A stretch of DNA of 61,284 nucleotides from assembly GCA_017545325.1 (NCBI GenBank), contig JAFWOX010000016.1:1-61284 (forward strand), given 5' to 3'. Below, piece by piece: positions 1 to 7,452 of this stretch; within the stretch, counting starts at the first letter, position 1, and every line of letters starts with the position of its first letter. The DNA comes from Oscillospiraceae bacterium (GTDB taxonomy: Bacteria; Bacillota_A; Clostridia; Oscillospirales; Oscillospiraceae). The translations under genes were made by a program, and so were the position numbers. A model generated the notes under the pieces. That model did no database searches, was not told the DNA's origin, and was given only the letters and a program-made list of their open reading frames with translations.

Positions 1-132
1 ACCCCACTCAACTTTACCAACAGTCCCGTCGGGATTCAGAGAAGATGCAGTTTTCGAACCTGTTTTTGCGCATCCGAATAAGATGAATACGAATAGTACA
101 ACCATAACAAAGGTGAACAGACGCTTATTCAA
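1..132 (-). CDS. lipoprotein, 5' part only (runs off window)
   Basis: The first 44 codons of a minus-strand gene are visible; it continues beyond base 1. The start is a TTG preceded by a strong AGGAGG Shine-Dalgarno sequence near 139-146, and no better start is in frame. The product begins with a short basic N-terminus (MNKR), a hydrophobic stretch and a lipobox ending LFGC, so it should be lipid-anchored outside the membrane. What follows is polar and not recognisable. It lies downstream of another lipoprotein gene and an ABC ATPase remnant, which suggests a related envelope cassette. Function unknown. Confidence 0.6.
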   Translation of the reverse strand, partial: MNKRLFTFVMVVLFVFILFGCAKTGSKTASSLNPDGTVGKVEWG

Positions 133-169
133 CTGAACCACCTCCTATCTGAATGAGCATGTATTTGCC

Positions 170-272
170 TCACTCCGACGTCAGCACCCCGTCCTTCATC
201 CGCAGCACCAGGTCGGCGGTATCCGCCGCCTCCAGGTCGTGGGTCACCACAAAGACGCAGCGGCTCAGCCTA
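170..272 (-). pseudogene. remnant of an ABC transporter ATPase C-terminus
   Basis: Read on the minus strand, about 33 codons give a sequence ending VLRMKDGVLTSE followed by a stop. They match the last 33 residues of the intact ATPase at 1127-1789 almost residue for residue, including the VVTHD switch region and the DTADLVLRMKDGVLT tail. No Walker A, signature or Walker B is present and there is no start, so this is a broken copy. It abuts the 3' end of the lipoprotein gene at 282-962. It probably marks a duplicated ATPase-lipoprotein unit that lost most of one ATPase copy by deletion. Confidence 0.7.
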
Positions 273-281
273 AATGCCGCG

Positions 282-962
282 TCATTTTGCCTTGACCTGG
301 AACTCACACATGAGCTGGTATTCTTCACCCTCAACCGTATCGGTTACCCAGGTGCTGAAGCGATAGGTCCCCTCCGGAAGCAGCGGGGGCGTATTATCCC
401 TTTCCGGAAGGATCACGATCAGACCGGTATCCGGATCGATGCCGATCGGGTTGAAATGGCACAGATACCAATTGATCCCGTACTGCTTCTCACTGCCTTC
501 CGACCATTCGTACAGCACCAGTCCCCAGGATGACCCCCGGTTGACGGCATACCATTTCCCGTCGGCCAGCATATCCATCCGGAACGGTTCGCCGCCGGTG
601 GTAAAGTTTTGGTTATGACTGGTCACCGTGATCCGGATATCCTCACCCGGCGCATATGTCTCTTTTTCGGGGACACAGGAATACAGGTTTCCGGTGTAGA
701 ATTCTCCGTCGCTCTGGGTAACGTTCAGCTGAACGGCTGTCAGGATGTGATCCACATGGAACGCTTCACTGGGACGGAGGAGGAAAATCTGATCCAGCTC
801 CGGCTGACTGACAATGGCGCTGCTGCCGTACATATCCTTCAGCAGAGCTTCCAGATTCGCCCGCTCTTTGCTGGGTTTTCCATTCTTCGATGACGCGCAG
901 CCGGCAAAGACAGAAGCCAGCAGGCAGACGCACATCAGGCACGCAGCGATCTTCCTTTTCAC
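282..962 (-). CDS. lipoprotein with possible bacterial Ig-like domain
   Basis: A 226-residue protein with a type II signal peptide: MKRK, a hydrophobic core and a lipobox ending VFAGC at about residue 21. The mature part resembles the extracellular Ig-like domains of clostridial regulators and lipoproteins, with YAPGEDIRITVTSHN near residue 105 and LPEGTYRFSTWVTD near 200; this domain call is by pattern only. It is preceded by a terminator and lies downstream of an ABC ATPase gene on the same strand, so it may be the exported accessory part of the MacB-like system. The cargo or ligand is unknown. Base composition is a little less GC-rich than the permease genes upstream. Confidence 0.6.
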   Translation of the reverse strand: MKRKIAACLMCVCLLASVFAGCASSKNGKPSKERANLEALLKDMYGSSAIVSQPELDQIFLLRPSEAFHVDHILTAVQLNVTQSDGEFYTGNLYSCVPEKETYAPGEDIRITVTSHNQNFTTGGEPFRMDMLADGKWYAVNRGSSWGLVLYEWSEGSEKQYGINWYLCHFNPIGIDPDTGLIVILPERDNTPPLLPEGTYRFSTWVTDTVEGEEYQLMCEFQVKAK

Positions 963-1081
963 TGTGGGAATACCTCCTTTTTCGCGTTAAGCCGCTTTCC
1001 GCACCTTCAGCGTACAATTTGACGTCGCGTCAATGTCAAGGGTTTTTTCAAGTTTTTCTGAGATTTCCTGCTTTTCCGCGC

Positions 1082-1118
1082 AAAAGAGCTGCGGTTCGAT
1101 CGACCACAGCTCTTTTTT
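1082..1118 (-). terminator. intrinsic terminator after the ABC ATPase gene
   Basis: An inverted repeat (AAAAGAGCTG and its complement) around a short loop, with T runs on both sides. It lies 9 bases past the ATPase stop and would end that minus-strand transcript before the lipoprotein gene. The longer T run is on the plus strand, so it may work both ways. Confidence 0.7.
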
Positions 1119-1126
1119 GTCGTGAT

Positions 1127-1789
1127 TCACGCCGCCGTCAGCACGCCGTCCTTCATGCGCAGGACCAGGTCCGCGGTATCCGCCACCTCCGGGTCATGGG
1201 TGACCACGATGACGCAGCGGCCTTCCTCATGGGCCAGACGGCGGAGGATCTCCATGACGATCCTCGTGTTCTCTCCGTCCAGGTTTCCCGTGGGCTCGTC
1301 TGCCAGGAGAACGGGAGCGCCGGAGCACAGGCTCCGGGCGATGGCTACACGCTGCTGCTCGCCACCGGAGAGGGCGGAGGGAAAACGCTTGTGCTTGCTC
1401 TCCTCGATACCTACCTTCACCAGGGCTTCCGAAGCCTTCACACGGGCCTGGTTCTCCGGGATGCCCTGCATCTCCATGGGGAGGCAGACGTTCTCCCGCA
1501 CCGTGAGCAGGGGCAGCAAACAGAATGCTTGAAAAATGATGCTGACCCCCTCCCGGCGGTACTTGTCCAGGTCCAGGGATCTCAGGTTGTCTTCCCCCAG
1601 GACCACATCCCCCTCCCCGGGGGCATCCAGTCCCGCCAGCATGCTCAGCAGGGTGCTTTTCCCGCTGCCGCTAGGACCCACCACGGCGTACAGTTTCCCG
1701 GCTTCAAATTCATAGCTCGCGTTTTTCACCACCGGGGCAGCGCCGCCGGGGTAAGTGTAGCTGACGTTTTCCAGAGTCAATGCGTTCAT
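1127..1789 (-). CDS. MacB/LolD-type ABC transporter ATP-binding protein
   Basis: A 220-residue ATPase of the lipoprotein/peptide exporter class. Visible motifs in order: Walker A GPSGSGKST (about residues 36-44), Q-loop in IIFQAF, signature LSGGEQQR, Walker B VLLADEPTGNLD and switch histidine VVTHD. Length is normal for stand-alone MacB/LolD-like ATPases. The ATG at 1789 is chosen because AAGGAGG lies just upstream; an open frame extends further upstream but runs through repeat DNA. The cognate permeases are probably the three FtsX-like genes at 2372-6628, now separated from it by a repeat-filled gap of about 580 bases. Confidence 0.9.
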   Translation of the reverse strand: MNALTLENVSYTYPGGAAPVVKNASYEFEAGKLYAVVGPSGSGKSTLLSMLAGLDAPGEGDVVLGEDNLRSLDLDKYRREGVSIIFQAFCLLPLLTVRENVCLPMEMQGIPENQARVKASEALVKVGIEESKHKRFPSALSGGEQQRVAIARSLCSGAPVLLADEPTGNLDGENTRIVMEILRRLAHEEGRCVIVVTHDPEVADTADLVLRMKDGVLTAA

Positions 1790-1849
1790 GATGAATCCTC
1801 CTTGCTTTTCGTTTTGGGCGGGGGCACTTCGCCGGCGGGGACCCTGCCG

Positions 1850-2005
1850 GGGGGATGCCTCCGGCGGCCAGCTTTCTTTTGCGGAAAAGAAAGCCGCCAA
1901 AGGAAACCTATTCCGAGGCGGTTTCCTTTGGAATCCTTCCCCGACGGCCAAGGGAGAAACCGCGCGGCGGTTTCCCCCATTGGATCCTCCTTCCCGGGGA
2001 AGGGA
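1850..2005. repeat. cluster of four hairpin modules in intergenic DNA
   Basis: Consecutive near-perfect inverted repeats are seen at about 1866-1898 (arms GCTTTCTTTT/AAAAGAAAGC), 1899-1929 (AAAGGAAACC/GGTTTCCTTT), 1952-1977 (GGGAGAAACCG/CGGTTTCCCCC) and 1989-2005 (CCTTCCCGGGGAAGG). The first is introduced by the same GCCTCCGGCGGCC phrase that introduces the hairpin of the repeat near 60930. No convincing coding content on either strand. This looks like nested or tandem mobile hairpin repeats rather than regulation of one gene. Confidence 0.6.
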
Positions 2006-2094
2006 GGGGGGGACGGGAGTTCTGCACGGAACAACGGGACAAGGTGACATGTGCAGGGATGCGGCCGCCTGCGGGCTGGATTGATCGAATCCCT

Positions 2095-2304
2095 GCGCCG
2101 GTGCGGCGAAGGGCACCCTGAAAAGCAAACGACTATTGCCAAGCAGATTCAAAGTCGGCAAGCTGACGTTCAGCACCCGCTTGTTCCCCGCCGCGCCTTT
2201 GCCCCCTTCGCTTCAGCGCCCGCCGCACCGGGGTGCAGGGGCGGAGCCCCGCCGTGCTCTTTCCCCGGTTTCTCTCGCGTGAGAGAAACCGGGCCGCCGG
2301 AGGC
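2095..2304 (+). repeat. dispersed repeat, copy 1 (inverted partner at 60928-61140)
   Basis: About 210 bases that match the reverse complement of 60928-61140 in at least three blocks: 2101-2132 with 61104-61135 (identical over 32 bases), 2174-2198 with 61037-61061, and 2257-2303 with the GCCTCCGGCGG-hairpin block at 60932-60977. The hairpin is CCCGGTTTCTCT, a six-base loop, and AGAGAAACCGGG (2264-2293). Between blocks the copies diverge, so the conserved parts may be under selection or the copies are old. No protein is convincing on either strand. Confidence 0.75.
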
Positions 2305-2371
2305 AAAGAAACGAGTATAGTCAGAGAAAGGATTGGTACGTCAGCGCAGCGGCCGCTCGAAAACCGCTTCG

Positions 2372-3520
2372 CTATTCCTTTGCCTGCAATTGGGCTAAAA
2401 CATGCTTTCTCGCGCACAGCCAGGCAAAGACGCCCGACCCCAAGGCGCAGGCGGCCAGGTGGGCGGCCAGGTAGATACCAAAAGGCCGCAGAACCGCGGA
2501 AAGCTCCGGCCTCCGAATGACCGTCACCAGCACAAAGCCCAGCGCAAGCCCGAACAAGGCGCACAGCACCTGGGCCAGGGTGTAAATACTGACGCACTTT
2601 CGGATTTTTGCGCCGAGGGCACGGAGGACACTGATCTGATTCGACCCATGCAAGACCGTGAGCCCCGGCAGCACGCCTCCCAGGAGCAGGGCCGCCGCAA
2701 TGGTCAGCGGATACAGGGTCTCCAGGAGCCGGTGCATCTCATAGATCCGGTCCGCGTAGGAGGTGTCCATGGTCAGGCGGATCTCCTTCTGGCTTTTATC
2801 CAGTTCCCCCTTGGCATAGGCGGAGAATGCTGCCGCCTGATGGTAATCCACAAGGGTGAATTCCGCGATATCCAGCTCCATCTTCGGCACCAGAAACATG
2901 ACCGAATTCCGGGCCGCCGTGGGGACGTACACAGTGCTCATCTCCACCTCCGACCGGATGACGCCCACCACCTTGAAAAAGGGCCGATGCCTGTCCCGCA
3001 GGTCCATGGGCGTTTCCCCTGCCCTCAGGTTGTTGGGGTCGAAGGCCGTGAGTTTTGCCCACCAATCCTTTTCGTTCACCCGCACCATATCTCCCAGGCC
3101 GACGCCCAGATGTTCCGCGTGAGAGGCGTACATCACCAGGATCTTTTCCTCCGTATTCATGGCGGTCTCCGCGTCCCAGCCCGGGAGCCAGTCCACCGGG
3201 TCCGTCACCTGCCGATCCAGGCGGTTGGTGAAGATGAATGCGGCGTTCTCCATTTCCACCTGCCCGTCCGGGGTGTATAGCTCATAGTAGGGATCCCGGA
3301 CGTAGCCGCTCCCGGCGATCTTCTGCGCCCGATCGTAGCTTAGGCCGCCGGAGAAGGCCGCTTTGACCTCCACGTTTTTGTACAGCTCCGCGTACACTCC
3401 CCGGAGCACCGTAACCAGGCCGAAGGCAAAGGCCAGGAGGGCCGCCAGCAGCAGACTCAGCAGGCTCCGCCCCGGGTTTCGCCCCAAAAGACGGCGGAGA
3501 AAGCGCAGGGACCAACTCAT
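2372..3520 (-). CDS. FtsX-like ABC permease (shorter paralogue A)
   Basis: A 382-residue membrane protein with one N-terminal helix after the basic RRLLGRNPGRS segment, a large extracytoplasmic domain, and three C-terminal helices (starting near LYPLTIAAALLLGG), the half-transporter layout of MacB/FtsX permeases. It is a close paralogue of the gene at 3531-4688, with long stretches identical such as IYEMHRLLETLYPLTIAAA. The ATG at 3520 is preceded by AGGAAAG and lies 10 bases after the upstream stop. It is the last permease before the repeat block. Substrate is unknown; this class usually moves lipoproteins, peptides or antibiotics or senses the envelope. Confidence 0.85.
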   Translation of the reverse strand: MSWSLRFLRRLLGRNPGRSLLSLLLAALLAFAFGLVTVLRGVYAELYKNVEVKAAFSGGLSYDRAQKIAGSGYVRDPYYELYTPDGQVEMENAAFIFTNRLDRQVTDPVDWLPGWDAETAMNTEEKILVMYASHAEHLGVGLGDMVRVNEKDWWAKLTAFDPNNLRAGETPMDLRDRHRPFFKVVGVIRSEVEMSTVYVPTAARNSVMFLVPKMELDIAEFTLVDYHQAAAFSAYAKGELDKSQKEIRLTMDTSYADRIYEMHRLLETLYPLTIAAALLLGGVLPGLTVLHGSNQISVLRALGAKIRKCVSIYTLAQVLCALFGLALGFVLVTVIRRPELSAVLRPFGIYLAAHLAACALGSGVFAWLCARKHVLAQLQAKE

Positions 3521-3530
3521 GACTTTCCTC

Positions 3531-4688
3531 CTATTCCTTCGACTGCAGCAATTCCAGCACATGCCGCCTGGCGCTGAGCCAGGCAAAGACCCCGCTCCCC
3601 AGGGCGCTGGCCGCCAGATGGGCCGCCAGGTAGAGCCCGAAAGGCCGGGCCGCGGCAGACCATTCCGGCCGCCGAATGACGAATACCAGGGCCAGGCCCA
3701 GCAACAGCCCGAGCCCCGCACACAGGACCTGGGCAGCGGTGTACACCCCCACGCAGCTTCTGACCTTCACCCCCAGGGCCCGGAGGATGCTGATTTCCCG
3801 GGAGGCATGGAGCACCATGAGGCCGGGAAGCACGCCCCCCAGCAGGAGGGCCGCCGCGATGGTGAGGGGGTACAGGGTCTCCAGGAGCCGGTGCATCTCG
3901 TATATGCGGTCCGCATTGCCCGTGTCCATGGTGAAGACTGCATCCCCCTTCACCCCGTCCAGGAGGCCCCGGGCATAGTTCCGGAACTCCGCCGCCTGCA
4001 GGTAGTCGTTCAGGGTGTACTCCGCGATTTCCAGGTTGAAGTCCCCGGCATAGAAGCATTTCAGAAACTGGTTGGCCCCGGCGGGGTAAAAGAGGATGTG
4101 GTCCTCCAGCTCCCCGTACACCAGCCCCACCACGGTGAGAAAGGGGCGTTTCCGGTCCCGGAGCTCCGTGACGGTCTCCCCGGGGCGAAAGGGGCTTTCG
4201 CCGCCCGGGCTCACGTTCGCCAGCCAGTCTGCTTCGTTCACCCGCACCCGGTCCCCCAGGCGCTTTCCCAGGCTTTCGGCGTACCGGGCATTCATCACGC
4301 AGACCGCCCTCTGGGCCTGGAAAAAGCTCTCCTCATCCCAGCCCTCGGCCCACTGCACCTTCTCCCGGACGGACCGGTCCAGGCGGTTCGTGAAGAGGAC
4401 CACGGCATATTCCTGGTCGTTCAGCTCCACCATGACTCCCTGGGCCGTATACTCATAAAAGGGGTCCCTCAGGTAACCGGATTTTTCCGCCTTCATGGCG
4501 CGGGCATAGGGGATGCCGGTGAACACAGGCCGGACCTCCACGTTTTGGTACAGCTCCGCGTACATCCCCCGGAGCACTGTCACTAGGCCGAAGGCCAGGG
4601 CCAGCAGGGCCGCCAGCCCCAGGCTCAGGAGGCTCCGTCCCGGGTTCCGGCCCAGCAAACGGCGGAGGTAACGGATCGACCAGTTCAT
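3531..4688 (-). CDS. FtsX-like ABC permease (shorter paralogue B)
   Basis: A 385-residue permease with the same layout as its downstream neighbour: N-terminal helix after RRLLGRNPGRS, an extracytoplasmic domain of roughly 220 residues, and three C-terminal helices ending at a short cytoplasmic tail (RRHVLELLQSKE). The pair clearly arose by tandem duplication. The start overlaps the stop of the upstream permease by 4 bases, so the two are probably translationally coupled. Compared with typical MacB permeases of about 400 residues the length is normal. Confidence 0.87.
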   Translation of the reverse strand: MNWSIRYLRRLLGRNPGRSLLSLGLAALLALAFGLVTVLRGMYAELYQNVEVRPVFTGIPYARAMKAEKSGYLRDPFYEYTAQGVMVELNDQEYAVVLFTNRLDRSVREKVQWAEGWDEESFFQAQRAVCVMNARYAESLGKRLGDRVRVNEADWLANVSPGGESPFRPGETVTELRDRKRPFLTVVGLVYGELEDHILFYPAGANQFLKCFYAGDFNLEIAEYTLNDYLQAAEFRNYARGLLDGVKGDAVFTMDTGNADRIYEMHRLLETLYPLTIAAALLLGGVLPGLMVLHASREISILRALGVKVRSCVGVYTAAQVLCAGLGLLLGLALVFVIRRPEWSAAARPFGLYLAAHLAASALGSGVFAWLSARRHVLELLQSKE

Positions 4689-6628
4689 TTCTGCTTCCCC
4701 TGCACCAGCTCCAGGATGCTCCGGCGGCGGACCAGGAGCAGGCCCAGGAAGGCCAGGACCGCCAGCAGCGCCAGGAAGCCCAAGGCTCCCAGGAGGAACA
4801 CCGACAGGGGCGCCGGGACATGGGCGGCCTCCGCCGCCAGCTGCCGGGCCGTGACGATCCGGGCGGCGGCAAAGCCCAGAAGGGTGGACAGGATCCCCAA
4901 TAGCACAAAGGGAACATACAAGCGAGCACCGGCCTCTTTTTTATTCATGCCCAGAGCCCGGAGGATACCGTACTCCTGCTTCTTCCGTCCGATGAAGAGC
5001 CACACCGTAAGCACCAGGGCGAAGAGGGCCGCCCCGGAGAAGATCAGGAGCTTGACCAGGGCGATCTTCCGGCTCTGCATCAGGTTCTCCCCGATCTGGA
5101 GCCAGCCCCCGTCGCTGAACTGGTAGTTCACCCCCAGCTCCTCCACCAGCGGCAGGCATTCCTCCACGAAAGCGGAAATTTCCTCGGCGTTCCCCACCAC
5201 GAAGCTCACTTCCCCGGGCTTGAACTCGTGGCCCTGGGCGTTCACGCACTCCGGCAGAAAGGCGGAGGGGACGAAGATGGCGTTGTTTGACCAGCACCAG
5301 AACCGGTCCCGGTACACGTGGTTCCCCTCGTTCAGATCCCGCCAGGAGCCGATAATGGTGAACTCCTGGGTTTTATACTCCGTATTCTGCCTGCCCCGGG
5401 TCACCGCCACCGCCCCCAGGGGGGCGTACTGCTCGCTGAGGTAGTTTCCCAGGTCCAGGGTAACGGTATCTCCCACGCTGAGGCCGTTTGCCTCCAGGAA
5501 GTCCACGTTCACCACGCACACGGGCTGCCCTGCATCTGCCGGGCCGATGAAACGCCCCTCCTCGCAGACCATGCGCCCCTCTGCCGCCCGGCGCTGGGCG
5601 GCCATGTCGTCCCCGTACACCACGTCGAAGGTATGCACGTCGTCGTTGGTGACCCGGATCAGCTCCCGCAGGTCCGCGTATTCCTCTCCCTCCAGCCAGT
5701 TCTCCGGGGCGTCGGTGACGTCCGTGAAGTAGGGCCACCAGCCCTTCAGGCTGTCGTCCCCCACGTCGAAGGTGTGGCGATAACCGCTGGGATATTTATC
5801 TATATATTCCTGCAGAGGAGCGACGGGCTGCTCGATGCAGTTCCGCACCACAAAGACATAGCGCCCCCCCGGCTGGACGAAGTCCGCTTCCCCGGAATAC
5901 ACGAAATTGTCCAGATTAAGCATATTCCACCGTACGGTGGTATAATCCGACTGTACGTCTTCCCGGCAATGGGCCGCGTAGGTGCTGAGGCGCAGGATGT
6001 GCTCCGCATAATTCTTTTTGCTTGCGATGTCATAGAGCCAGGCCGGATCCCCCGCCAGGAGCTCCACGTCCTCCAGAGTCAGGTATTCTATGTTTTCGAT
6101 CTCTTCGTTATACTCATGTACCCAGCGTCCGTCGTCCAGCATAAGGGAGGACTGATAGCGATTCTTCACCGTAGCCGCGATGACGGCCCGGCCTGCAAAG
6201 GGATAATAGTGATTGTCTGTATCCAGGCGGTAGTATTCCGGTGAGACCCCGGCGGTGAGATATCGCTTTTCCACCCGGGAGACGTGGGGCAGTGAGGCCA
6301 GTTTCTCCATGAGATCCTCCCCCAGGCTCCGCTGGTGGTTGGATTCATAGGTCAACTCCACGTCACCGAACTCCACGTTGCCGTAGGACTCGGTCCTGCC
6401 GGTCTCATCCGTCAGGAGGAAGAGGTCGTAAATGGTGTTGTTGTCGGGCACGGAGCCCACCTCCACCGTGAGCACCCCCTCGTACCTGTCCCGGGCCTCC
6501 CGGTACTCCCGGTCGGAGATGCTGTACTCCGAGAGGTTATAGAGAAAGAGGAACGCCGCCGCCGCCAGGAGCAGCAGAGTGAGCGTCGTTTTCAGCGGGC
6601 TTCGGTACAAGGATCGGATATGTTTCAT
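4685..6628 (-). CDS. large FtsX-like ABC permease
   Basis: A 647-residue permease. It has an N-terminal membrane helix (about residues 13-31) after MKHIRSLYRSPLK, a periplasm-facing domain of about 490 residues, and three C-terminal helices, the first near ALVKLLIFSGAALFALVLTV and the last near SVFLLGALGFLALLAVLAFL, with the conserved YGILRALGMNKKE between. The C-terminal tail RRRSILELVQGKQK resembles those of the two smaller paralogues. It is the longest of the three and first in the row. The start ATG has a GAAGGG Shine-Dalgarno. Likely a heteromeric partner of the smaller permeases with the ATPase at 1127-1789. Confidence 0.87.
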   Translation of the reverse strand: MKHIRSLYRSPLKTTLTLLLLAAAAFLFLYNLSEYSISDREYREARDRYEGVLTVEVGSVPDNNTIYDLFLLTDETGRTESYGNVEFGDVELTYESNHQRSLGEDLMEKLASLPHVSRVEKRYLTAGVSPEYYRLDTDNHYYPFAGRAVIAATVKNRYQSSLMLDDGRWVHEYNEEIENIEYLTLEDVELLAGDPAWLYDIASKKNYAEHILRLSTYAAHCREDVQSDYTTVRWNMLNLDNFVYSGEADFVQPGGRYVFVVRNCIEQPVAPLQEYIDKYPSGYRHTFDVGDDSLKGWWPYFTDVTDAPENWLEGEEYADLRELIRVTNDDVHTFDVVYGDDMAAQRRAAEGRMVCEEGRFIGPADAGQPVCVVNVDFLEANGLSVGDTVTLDLGNYLSEQYAPLGAVAVTRGRQNTEYKTQEFTIIGSWRDLNEGNHVYRDRFWCWSNNAIFVPSAFLPECVNAQGHEFKPGEVSFVVGNAEEISAFVEECLPLVEELGVNYQFSDGGWLQIGENLMQSRKIALVKLLIFSGAALFALVLTVWLFIGRKKQEYGILRALGMNKKEAGARLYVPFVLLGILSTLLGFAAARIVTARQLAAEAAHVPAPLSVFLLGALGFLALLAVLAFLGLLLVRRRSILELVQGKQK

Positions 6629-6649
6629 GGTATACCCTTCTTTCTTCCG

Positions 6650-7369
6650 TCAAGTTCCCAGGTCGATCCACATCGCGGGACGGACGCCCGGTAACCGTGT
6701 CCCGCCGTCGCAGTTGACCAAATGGCCCCAGGTATCGAACAAGCCGTAGGGGTCGGCCGTGGCCGCGCTGGACGCCCGCATGCCGGGGGCGCGAAGCCAC
6801 CAGTCTGCGGCGCCTTTGAAGGCGCCCCCACGCGGAATGTTGCCCCGGGCAGCCGCATAGGCTGTGGGTTTGCAATACAGGGTGGAAGGATTTGCTTCAT
6901 ACTTTGCCAATACTTTTTCCACTAACTTAAAGTCTCCAGTGTTGGCAAGGGGGATCACATACGGATCCGGATGGAAATACGCTTCCGCCTCCGGGATGCT
7001 CAGCAGAAAGAGCTTATCCTCCGTATCCTCCCCCGGGTCCATGGTAAAATCGGGATTCGGGTCCGCCGTGACATGGGTCGTCGGGATGAGAAGCTGTTCG
7101 TCCGCATCAAAGGCGGAATCCAGGAATTCCCCGTTGAGCCAGGCCCGGAGGGTGCAGGTCTCCCAGGTGACCCGCCGGTATTCCTCGTCATAGCGGACGC
7201 AGTCCAGGATATAGCGGCTGATGACCAGGACCCGGTCCCCATCCCGGGCCAGGACCATCCATTGGATCGGCTCCGGTCCGTTCCCCGGTTTGTTGTCCTG
7301 CTCATAGCGGCCCAGGGTGAAATGCTTTCCCTCCTGGGTATCCCGGATCTGCTGCCGTTCGATCCCCAT
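6650..7369 (-). CDS. DUF6273-type domain protein
   Basis: A 239-residue protein without signal peptide or membrane helix. It carries the hallmarks of DUF6273: an early IQWMVLARDGDRVLVISRY strand pair, CTLRAWLNGEFLD near residue 85, WWLRAPG near 200, and a C-terminal GVRPAMWIDL. The family is widespread in gut Clostridia; its biochemical role is not known to me. The ATG at 7369 has no good Shine-Dalgarno, and the bases just before it are in frame with a fragment of a permease N-terminus (see 7370-7414), so the true start is uncertain. It sits between a DUF4367 protein and the large permease in what looks like a sigma-factor operon. Confidence 0.7.
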   Translation of the reverse strand: MGIERQQIRDTQEGKHFTLGRYEQDNKPGNGPEPIQWMVLARDGDRVLVISRYILDCVRYDEEYRRVTWETCTLRAWLNGEFLDSAFDADEQLLIPTTHVTADPNPDFTMDPGEDTEDKLFLLSIPEAEAYFHPDPYVIPLANTGDFKLVEKVLAKYEANPSTLYCKPTAYAAARGNIPRGGAFKGAADWWLRAPGMRASSAATADPYGLFDTWGHLVNCDGGTRLPGVRPAMWIDLGT

Positions 7370-7414
7370 ATGGGTGATCGCCGCTTTCGGCGGGCTGCGG
7401 TACAGGCTTTGCAG
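7370..7414 (-). pseudogene. remnant of an FtsX permease N-terminus fused in frame to the DUF6273 gene
   Basis: Read on the minus strand, the codons just upstream of the DUF6273 start encode SLYRSPPKAAIT. This lines up with SLYRSPLKTTLT at the N-terminus of the large permease that begins at 6628, with matching codons. The fragment has no start codon of its own and runs in frame into the DUF6273 gene. The simplest reading is recombination between permease copies that placed the DUF6273 gene behind a broken permease start. Confidence 0.5.
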
Positions 7415-7452
7415 GCAGGCCTTCCTGTTCTGGCCTCCCTTCGCCGTTCTGC

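Noticed and set aside
890..2047. Long open frame on the plus strand over the ATPase region
   Set aside because: It is antisense to the ABC ATPase and lipoprotein, has no domain, and its Arg/Gln/His-rich composition is typical of shadow frames in GC-rich DNA.
5373..5738. Minus-strand Gly/Arg-rich frame inside the large permease
   Set aside because: Alternate reading frame of the permease gene, with no start signal or domain.
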